A stretch of 64,000 nucleotides of DNA from Deltaproteobacteria bacterium (GTDB lineage Bacteria; UBA10199; GCA-002796325; JACPFF01), in contig JACQUX010000023.1 in assembly GCA_016210045.1 (NCBI GenBank), positions 42,145-106,144 of the forward strand, read 5' to 3'. Within the stretch, counting starts at the first letter, position 1. Each line of letters opens with the position of its first letter. Shown here piece after piece: positions 58,444 through 64,000 of this stretch. A program made the translations under genes and the position numbers. Below the pieces are notes generated by a model. It did no database searches, was not told where the DNA came from, and saw only the letters and a program-made list of their open reading frames with translations.

Positions 58444-58556
58444 GCGAGGCCGGAGGCCCGCTTCGTAGGGCGCAGGAGGGAAGGGTCAACCCTTCCCCCC
58501 CGCAACAGCGGGTCCCCCCTATCCCAGCGCCCTACGAAGCGGGCCTCCGGCCTCGC
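58444..58556. repeat. Large palindromic repeat with perfect 30-bp arms (family R3)
   Basis: Arms 58444-58473 and 58527-58556 are perfect 30-bp inverted repeats (outer sequence GCGAGGCCGGAGGCCCGC). The loop holds a second palindrome, GGGAAGGGT/ACCCTTCCC, and GGGTCCCCCCTATCCCAGC. The loop and part of the arms recur at 63930-64000. It lies directly upstream of the lipoprotein gene. Confidence 0.85.
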
Positions 58557-58587
58557 TCCTGCGTCTCACAGTCGTTGGTCGAGTCCC

Positions 58588-59220
58588 GTGCCTCACTGCA
58601 AGGAAAGACGTGCGCTGCCCATCGCGCCAAATTTGGCGTTGTCTCCTCTTGTCGTCTTAGGCCTCCTCTTTTGCCTCGGGTGTGAAGTGGGGGAGGGGCG
58701 GAGTGCGGATGTGGTGGATAGTGGGGATCTGGGAGCGGACGTGGCGACGGGGGATGCGGATGGGATGGCGCGTAGTGGCGCGGCGGTCTTTCGGGCCGAA
58801 GTGGGGATTTGGTATCCGGGGACGTTGTGTCCGTTTGATTGTTTTGGCGAGCCGCTCGTACAAGGGAAGATGTCCCGAGAGTTGACGATTGCGGAGCTGC
58901 AGCTTGATGGCGCGGGTGCCGCAGCGTCGGGGATTTGCGATGCCTCGGGATGCCGTTTGGATATGGCGGCATTGTGGGAGCTGTTTACTCAAGTAAAGTC
59001 TGATCAAGTGACCGTGACGTTTGTCGGTGACGCACAGTGGCCGAAAGAAGTGCTGGGAGTTCCACTCACGTTCCAACGGAATCCGGAGGCGCCAACGATT
59101 TGGAAACGACCATTCTCGCAGATCGTGATTGATGAAGCGAATGCTCGCATCCGGATCCAATTCGTCGAACTCGGGGTGAAACTGTGTGGCGCCACGTACT
59201 CCGCTTCGATTACGCCATAA
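58588..59220 (+). CDS. Predicted lipoprotein (210 aa), GTG start
   Basis: From the GTG at 58588 the protein begins MPHCKERRALPIAPNLALSP then LVVLGLLFCLGCEV: a basic N-region, a hydrophobic core and lipobox CLGC, a convincing lipoprotein signal. The mature protein starts with an acidic Asp-rich linker and then a domain with four Cys ('LCPFDCFGEPLVQGKMSREL', 'ASGICDASGCRLDMAALWEL'). No known family is recognised. No ATG exists in a suitable place; longer in-frame starts would translate the R3 palindrome and are unlikely. The 3' end overlaps the convergent kinase gene by 11 bp. Confidence 0.6.
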   Translation: MPHCKERRALPIAPNLALSPLVVLGLLFCLGCEVGEGRSADVVDSGDLGADVATGDADGMARSGAAVFRAEVGIWYPGTLCPFDCFGEPLVQGKMSRELTIAELQLDGAGAAASGICDASGCRLDMAALWELFTQVKSDQVTVTFVGDAQWPKEVLGVPLTFQRNPEAPTIWKRPFSQIVIDEANARIRIQFVELGVKLCGATYSASITP

Positions 59221-62200
59221 GGTGTTGTCCGGCATCCAAGTGATATTCAGCGCGCGTATTGTCGTGCGTAGTTTGAAACAACGCTCCCAATAGAGTGTGC
59301 GCTTGGGCACGTAGCCGGATGGTGTCGGGTGCCGGTTCAAGGCTGCATTGGGTCAACGCCAGTGCGAGAAAGAGTGCGTGTTCGGCATCCGCGGCGTGGC
59401 CCAGCGCGCGGTGACACTGCCCGAGACCCAGCGCCACACGAGCGCGCTGCAAGGTGTCTTGGTGGGCTGCGGCGAGTGCGACCGCGCGTTCTAACCAGAG
59501 GACTCCGCTGGCCCAATCCTGCACGGCGATCGCTAACATTCCCCGTTCTTCGGCGGCCGCGCGGCTGGTCTCGCTGTCGGCCCATTGGGTGGCATGTGCG
59601 AACGTGGCTTCCAACGTCTGTGCGGCTGCAGTAGCGTCGTGTTGGGCGCGCAGGATCCGGCCCTGCAGCAGTCGCGCCCGTCCAAGCATCCGTTGTTGGC
59701 CGGTCTCCGTGTAGCGCGCAATCTCCTGTTGGAGCTTTGCGAGCGCGTCGGCATGGCGGCCGTGGCGAAAATAGGCCTCTGCCAGTGCGTTGTTGGTGAT
59801 TGTCAGTTGTGCGTCGGTGGCGATGGATGCGGCGCGTGCGGCCGTGCGTTCGAATATCGCAATCGCGCTTTCGTGCCGGCCACTCTCCATATCCACGCGG
59901 GCGCGATAATTCTCGCAACGGATGGCGTGGACTTCGTCTTCCAACGCGTCGGTGGTGAGGGCATGCGCCAATTTGAACGCGGCGCCGGCCGCCAGTAAGT
60001 CGTGTTTGCGCATCGCGGTCAGGCCGAGGTCTTCGTAGACCCGCATCATGCGCAACCGAGAACGTTCATCGTCGGCCATCGAGGATTGGAGGGTTTGATA
60101 GAGTTCTTCGGCACGAGTCGTGTGGCCGCTTTCGCGATGGGCATGGGCGAGCCACAGCGTCAATTCAAGCGCCGCGGGCGATCCTTCCGGAAAGGCTGTG
60201 GCCTGTTGCAGCGCAGTGAGGGTCTGAATCGCGTCGCGGAACGCGGTCTGCGCCAGTTGGGCTTGGGCTAATGTAAAGAGGGCGCAGTCGGCGGCATCGG
60301 CGCCGGTGCCGCGCGTGCGGTGCGCATAGAGCCGTTCCAGCGTCATGTCGCCGTCGTGGATCAGGAGCTCCGTGATACGGTCATGCAATGCGGCGCGCGC
60401 GGTGGGATCGAGATGTCGATAGAGGAGTTGTTGTTTGGTGCGGCTGCGGAATCGATAGTGTTGGGTCAGCGGATCATAGCTGACCCATTGCTGTTGCACC
60501 AGATGCGTGAGCTGTTCCGTGGTCGGTTCCACGGTCGCTGTGTGTTGCCAGTGCCACTTCGCGATCGGTTGTTGCCAGACGGCCAGCGTGTGCAGCAGTT
60601 GCTGCTCCGTCGTGGAGAGCGCTTGCAGTTCCTGCAACAAACAGCTTTCGATTGTCTTCGGCATCGCCAGATCGTCCAACAGGGTGGCGAGGCGCGTGGC
60701 GCCGTCCGGTGTGGTCAGTGCGGCGAGGGGCGCGGCGCGTGCTTCGAGTTGTTTCAAGAGTTCTGTCGTGAAGAGCGGATTGCCTTCCGTGTGTTGATAG
60801 AGGGCGTGGCAGAACAGGGCCGGCAACGTGGGGTGCTCCAACAGCCCGGCGGCGAATGGTGGGAACGTATCCGGTGTCAAGTTGTGTAATGCGAGCGTGT
60901 GGACCGCTTCTTTCGGCAGCGGGAACGTCTGGTCGATCATCGCGGCCGTCTGCGCGTCAGCGGCCGACGCGATCACGATCAGGGTCCGGGCCGGGACGCC
61001 GATGGCCAGCTGCGTATGCGTGGCGGTCGCCAGCGATTGCAGTCCGGAAATGATTTCGACGGCCTGTTGTTCGCGAATGACCGCGTCGATGTCGTCGAGA
61101 AACAGCGCGACCGGGGTATGCGGATCTTCTTGCGCCGCATCCATCGCGGCCAGCCAATGGAGTCGGGCCGTGATATCGGCGTGATCGAATGTGTGCGTGG
61201 CGAAGCCGCGGAGTTGCGCCGCGAACTTAATTTCTCGGAGGAGTCGCGTTTTTCCCGTTCCGGCGCCGCCGGCAATCCAGAGCAGCGCTGGGCGATCCAA
61301 TCGGCTTTCAAACGCGGCGTCGATGTGGGCTCTGGTCGTGACGAGTTCGTCGTCGCGGCCCACGAATCCGCATTCCCAAATGCGGGGCTGTCCGCTTGGT
61401 GCGGTCGCCTCGCGGTAATCGTGCCCGCTCTGTGCTGTCAAGGTTTCTAGGACCTGTGCTGCCGAACTGAAACGCGCCTCGACCTGTTTGCAGAGGAGAC
61501 GATGGATGATTGCCTCCAGATAGGGTGGAATTTCCGGGCAGAGCGAACGGAGCGGCGGCGGAGTGAGCAATAAGTGGCGTTGAAACGTTTCCTCCCGCGT
61601 CGCCGCGCGGAATGGGTTATGGCGGGCGAGTGCAAAATACATCAGGACGCCGAATGAATAGAGATCCGCGCGGTGGTCCGGTCCCGCGCGCTGGATCATT
61701 TCCGGCGCAATATAACTGGGTGTGCCGACTAAGTGGTGTTGCACGCCGACGGCCGCGAGGCCGAAATCGATGACCTTGACGATTTGCGTCGTCGTCGTTT
61801 CCGCTCCTTCCGCCGTGCCTTGGGCCACGAGGACGTTTTGCGGTTTGATGTCGAAATGGTGGATGCCGCGGTCGTGCAAGTACTGCAGCGCGCGTAGTCC
61901 TTGGGCAAAGAGTTGTTCGCACTGTTGCGGCGTGCGGTCTTCCACCGCATGGTAGAAGTCGGTTCCTTCGACGAATTCCGAAGTAAAGAAGAAGCCGCCG
62001 GTGTCGTCGTCTTGGCCGAAATCGTAGACACGCGTGATATGCGGATGATGCAATTTCGTCAGGGTGGCGAATTCCGTCTTGAACGATGCAATTGCGGAGG
62101 CCTTGCTGGGGTGGGCGATTAAGTACTTCATTGCCAAATGCTCATTGAGCATTGCGTCGTGGGCGAGGTAGACGCTGCCCATCGCGCCACTGCCCAATGG

Positions 62201-62266
62201 TCGTTCGATTAAATAGCGGCCGTTGACGACTTCTCCCACTCCACGTTGTCGTGCGCCGAAGGCCAT
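59210..62266 (-). CDS. PknK-like Ser/Thr kinase with ATPase and TPR domains
   Basis: A 1018-aa signalling protein. Residues ~15-280 are a Hanks-type kinase: Gly loop 'PLGSGAMGSVYLAHDAMLNE', Lys in 'LAMKYLIAHPSKASA', catalytic loop HHFDIKPQNVL (HRD changed to HFD), DFG in 'VIDFGLAAVG' and 'GTPSYIAPEMIQRAGPDHRA'. Residues ~310-560 are an AAA_16-type ATPase with Walker A 'WIAGGAGTGKTRLLREIKFA' and Walker B 'VALFLDDIDAVIREQQAVEI'. The remaining ~450 residues are TPR-like helices ('EELYQTLQSSMADDERSRLR'). This order is that of PknK/MalT-like regulators. The change of the catalytic Arg (HRD to HFD) suggests altered activation. It lies 11 bp downstream of the HD-GYP regulator on the same strand. The ATG at 62266 gives a normal kinase N-terminus. 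Confidence 0.88.
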   Translation of the reverse strand: MAFGARQRGVGEVVNGRYLIERPLGSGAMGSVYLAHDAMLNEHLAMKYLIAHPSKASAIASFKTEFATLTKLHHPHITRVYDFGQDDDTGGFFFTSEFVEGTDFYHAVEDRTPQQCEQLFAQGLRALQYLHDRGIHHFDIKPQNVLVAQGTAEGAETTTTQIVKVIDFGLAAVGVQHHLVGTPSYIAPEMIQRAGPDHRADLYSFGVLMYFALARHNPFRAATREETFQRHLLLTPPPLRSLCPEIPPYLEAIIHRLLCKQVEARFSSAAQVLETLTAQSGHDYREATAPSGQPRIWECGFVGRDDELVTTRAHIDAAFESRLDRPALLWIAGGAGTGKTRLLREIKFAAQLRGFATHTFDHADITARLHWLAAMDAAQEDPHTPVALFLDDIDAVIREQQAVEIISGLQSLATATHTQLAIGVPARTLIVIASAADAQTAAMIDQTFPLPKEAVHTLALHNLTPDTFPPFAAGLLEHPTLPALFCHALYQHTEGNPLFTTELLKQLEARAAPLAALTTPDGATRLATLLDDLAMPKTIESCLLQELQALSTTEQQLLHTLAVWQQPIAKWHWQHTATVEPTTEQLTHLVQQQWVSYDPLTQHYRFRSRTKQQLLYRHLDPTARAALHDRITELLIHDGDMTLERLYAHRTRGTGADAADCALFTLAQAQLAQTAFRDAIQTLTALQQATAFPEGSPAALELTLWLAHAHRESGHTTRAEELYQTLQSSMADDERSRLRMMRVYEDLGLTAMRKHDLLAAGAAFKLAHALTTDALEDEVHAIRCENYRARVDMESGRHESAIAIFERTAARAASIATDAQLTITNNALAEAYFRHGRHADALAKLQQEIARYTETGQQRMLGRARLLQGRILRAQHDATAAAQTLEATFAHATQWADSETSRAAAEERGMLAIAVQDWASGVLWLERAVALAAAHQDTLQRARVALGLGQCHRALGHAADAEHALFLALALTQCSLEPAPDTIRLRAQAHTLLGALFQTTHDNTRAEYHLDAGQHLMA

Positions 62267-62277
62267 GGTGACTCGAT

Positions 62278-63240
62278 TCAGATTTGGCCACGATGGAGCA
62301 GCTCGAGAAAAATCGCCAGCAGCTGCGGGTTCCATTGCCCTTTTGGGAGTTCGTCTGTGAAGACGCGCAGTGCCCGTTCCGGGCCGAGGCTTTGGCGGTA
62401 GGGACGATTCGAGGTCATCGCGTCGTAGGCGTCGGCGATCGACGTGATCATCCCGGCCACCGGGATGTGATCGGCGGCGAGCGCGTCGGGATAGCCTTGG
62501 CCGTCGAAGCGTTCGTGGTGGTGGCGGATGCAGCCCAAGCACGGCTGCAGCGAAGTACACGGGCTGCAGATCTCGAAACCGCGCACCGGATGGGTTTTGA
62601 CGTGATCCATTTCTTCCGCCGTCAACGCGCCGGGTTTGGCGAGCACGGCGTCGCGCACGCCGATCTTGCCGATGTCGTGGAGTAGCGCTCCGCGTCGAAT
62701 TTGTTCGATCTCGTCCGCCGGAAGTCCCACGGCCGTCGCCAACGTCGTGGCGTAGCGGGCTACACGCTCCGAATGGCCGCGCGTGTAGGGGTCTTTGGCG
62801 TCGAGCGCGGCGGCCAAACTGAAGAGAATATTTTCCGTCCGCTCCAAGTCGTCGTGCATCGCCTTCAATTTCAGCAATGAACGAATGCGGGTCGTGAGTT
62901 CGATCTTGTTAAACGGCTTCACCAGAAAATCGTCCGCGCCGAGTTCGATCGCTTTCAATTTGTCGTCGAGTTCCTGCAACGCTGTAATGATGATGACCGG
63001 AATGAATTGGGTGCGCGGATCTTCCTTGACCGTTTTGCAGACTTCGTAGCCGCTGACTTTCGGCATCATCAGGTCGAGCAGCACCAAGTCTGGCGGGTGA
63101 CGCACGATCTTTGCCAACGCCTCCTCGCCGTCGTAAGCCACATCGAGTTCATACGGAAATGCGCGCAGCTGGGCGCGAATGAGTTCCACATTCACTTTGT
63201 TGTCGTCGACGATCAGGATGCGGGCATTCAGTTTAGGCAT
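62278..63240 (-). CDS. Response regulator with HD-GYP output domain
   Basis: A 320-aa two-domain protein. The receiver domain (1-125) has 'ILIVDDNKVNVELIRAQLRA', the phospho-acceptor Asp in 'PDLVLLDLMMPKVSGYEVCK', and Thr/Lys in 'IIITALQELDDKLKAIELGA' and DDFLVKPF. After a short helical linker the HD-GYP domain (about 150-320) has 'DPYTRGHSERVARYATTLAT', 'GALLHDIGKIGVRDAVLAKP', 'IRHHHERFDGQGYPDALAAD' and 'SIADAYDAMTSNRPYRQSLG', all the metal and GYP residues of active c-di-GMP phosphodiesterases. Its partner histidine kinase is not in the window. It is probably co-transcribed with the downstream kinase gene and the upstream barrel gene (10-11 bp gaps). Confidence 0.92.
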   Translation of the reverse strand: MPKLNARILIVDDNKVNVELIRAQLRAFPYELDVAYDGEEALAKIVRHPPDLVLLDLMMPKVSGYEVCKTVKEDPRTQFIPVIIITALQELDDKLKAIELGADDFLVKPFNKIELTTRIRSLLKLKAMHDDLERTENILFSLAAALDAKDPYTRGHSERVARYATTLATAVGLPADEIEQIRRGALLHDIGKIGVRDAVLAKPGALTAEEMDHVKTHPVRGFEICSPCTSLQPCLGCIRHHHERFDGQGYPDALAADHIPVAGMITSIADAYDAMTSNRPYRQSLGPERALRVFTDELPKGQWNPQLLAIFLELLHRGQI

Positions 63241-63250
63241 AAAGGTCGGT

Positions 63251-63817
63251 TCAGAAGTGAAACGCCACACTGCCGGAGGCCGTGACTGGGAACAGGCCGC
63301 TGCCGTTGTTGGCGCCGGAGAGGGATTGGATCATGCCGATCGAATGGAACGTGGCGCCGATATTGGCGGAGACGGCCGGCGTGAAATACAGATCGACGCC
63401 GACGCCGGCGTTGGCACCCAAGCCCATCGCGAGCGTGCCGTTGTCGGCGGAGCCTTCGGAGGTCATGAAAAATCCGATGCCGAGCAGCGCGTAGGGATCG
63501 ATGCGGCCGCTCGACTTGACGAAGTAATATTTGAAATCGACGGTCGGGATCGCAAAGAAAAGGATGTCGTTGTCGCCGGCTTGCGGGCCTTTGCCGCCTT
63601 CCGTCGTGACGTCAATACCGAATTGGGTCGAGATTTGCGGCGCCCAACGATAGTCGAAATAGACATGGCCGCCGAACCCGGGCGAGAGTTGCGGTGTGCC
63701 GTCGATCAAAAAGAAATGCCCAGTCGGTCCCAATCCCACCGACATATTCTCCGCCCATGCGATGGTCGGAATGATGACTGCAAGACACACACTAAGAACC
63801 CATCGCGCCACTGACAT
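63251..63817 (-). CDS. Predicted outer-membrane beta-barrel protein
   Basis: A 188-aa protein with a signal peptide (MSVARWVLSVCLAVIIPTIA, cleavage near AWA-EN). The mature part alternates hydrophobic and polar residues, with Gly/aromatic-rich strands such as 'GFGGHVYFDYRWAPQISTQF', 'FFAIPTVDFKYYFVKSSGRI', 'IDPYALLGIGFFMTSEGSAD' and 'LGANAGVGVDLYFTPAVSAN'. It ends in Phe (VTASGSVAFHF), the usual outer-membrane barrel signature. It probably forms an 8-stranded barrel of the OmpA/OmpW-like size class; the function is unknown. It is the first gene of a putative operon with the HD-GYP regulator and the kinase. Confidence 0.78.
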   Translation of the reverse strand: MSVARWVLSVCLAVIIPTIAWAENMSVGLGPTGHFFLIDGTPQLSPGFGGHVYFDYRWAPQISTQFGIDVTTEGGKGPQAGDNDILFFAIPTVDFKYYFVKSSGRIDPYALLGIGFFMTSEGSADNGTLAMGLGANAGVGVDLYFTPAVSANIGATFHSIGMIQSLSGANNGSGLFPVTASGSVAFHF

Positions 63818-63870
63818 GCCGTTCTCATAAACGATGTATGCCATGACTGCAAGACACGACTCACTCGGGT

Positions 63871-64000
63871 GTGTTAGTAAAATCGATTTCGGTGTGCGGG
63901 CGCAGCGAGGCGGGGAGCCCGCTCCGCAGGGCGCAGGAGGGAAGGGTCAACCCTTCCCCCCCGCAACAGCGGGTCCCCCCTATCCCAGCGCCCTACGGAG
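63871..64000. repeat. MITE-like terminus joined to R3-type repeat, cut by the window end
   Basis: The sequence from 63871 (GTGTTAGTAAAATCGATTTC) resembles the termini at 37343 (complement) and 18111. From about 63930 it matches the R3 loop at 58473-58530 (AGGAGGGAAGGGTCAACCC and GGGTCCCCCCTATCCCAGC). This joins the two repeat families in one element. No gene is seen in this stretch. Confidence 0.65.

Noticed and set aside
1..64000. tRNA, rRNA or CRISPR loci
   Set aside because: Reading both strands I found no cloverleaf with a GTTCRANNC T-loop and CCA-proximal stem, no rRNA signature, and no regularly spaced identical repeats. A covariance-model scan would be decisive.

Overview
The window is a GC-rich bacterial chromosome segment carrying mostly housekeeping genes. 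The organism looks like a Gram-negative of deltaproteobacterial grade. The evidence is a large surface protein mixing a beta-helix with MopE-type Cys/Asp-rich repeats, a type IV minor-pilin operon, AmpG and MurJ homologues, a predicted outer-membrane barrel, lipoproteins and a Hanks-type kinase with a TPR tail. The exact lineage cannot be fixed from this sequence. Many operons use ATGA or TGATG stop/start overlaps, and several starts lack a clear Shine-Dalgarno (SD).

Layout. 1-11.4 kb: 5' end of lemA, gltA, an mgtC/sapB gene, a 1237-aa MopE-like surface protein flanked by a 24-bp direct repeat, hppA, a lipoprotein, an EamA transporter, then a cluster of DnaA-box-like sites with a terminator hairpin. 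11.4-18.1 kb: an unknown protein, then mtnA-gatB-gatA-gatC (minus strand) and pilD. 18.1-19.2 kb: a long structured repeat element, a small XRE regulator that may be leaderless, and a REP-like inverted pair. 19.2-25.6 kb: a hypothetical gene followed by aroC-aroK-aroB-TPR-aroQ-TPR. The aroQ gene carries a palindromic repeat in frame at its 5' end. 25.5-29.7 kb: a lipoprotein with a possible SleB-like domain, then hisS-aspS, the latter with non-discriminating AspRS residues that fit the gatCAB genes. 29.7-34.1 kb: a minor-pilin operon with three PilX-like paralogues.

35.5-41.2 kb is the main accessory region. A DUF4143-type ATPase gene sits between two copies of the 3' end of ispH. Next come a MITE-like element with terminal inverted repeats, an attC-like site, a decayed gene, a second DUF4143-type ATPase, an IS5-family element inserted in a 42-bp perfect palindrome, a second attC-like site, and a racemase pseudogene whose stop codon lies in that attC. 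No integron integrase is visible, so this looks like a small integron-cassette remnant without integrase (CALIN-like) that was later invaded by other elements.

41.2-64 kb: an AmpG-like permease; a polyprenol-phosphate mannosyltransferase-like enzyme with three GT-C-type membrane glycosyltransferases; leuS-holA; an isolated 1242-aa protein with seven divergent repeats of about 110 aa and no recognisable family; rpsT; murJ; a Cys-rich exported protein; a lipoprotein; and a minus-strand cluster of an outer-membrane-barrel-like protein, an HD-GYP response regulator and a PknK-like kinase/ATPase/TPR protein. At least four families of GC-rich palindromic repeats recur across the window. They lie in intergenic DNA except for the copy inside aroQ.
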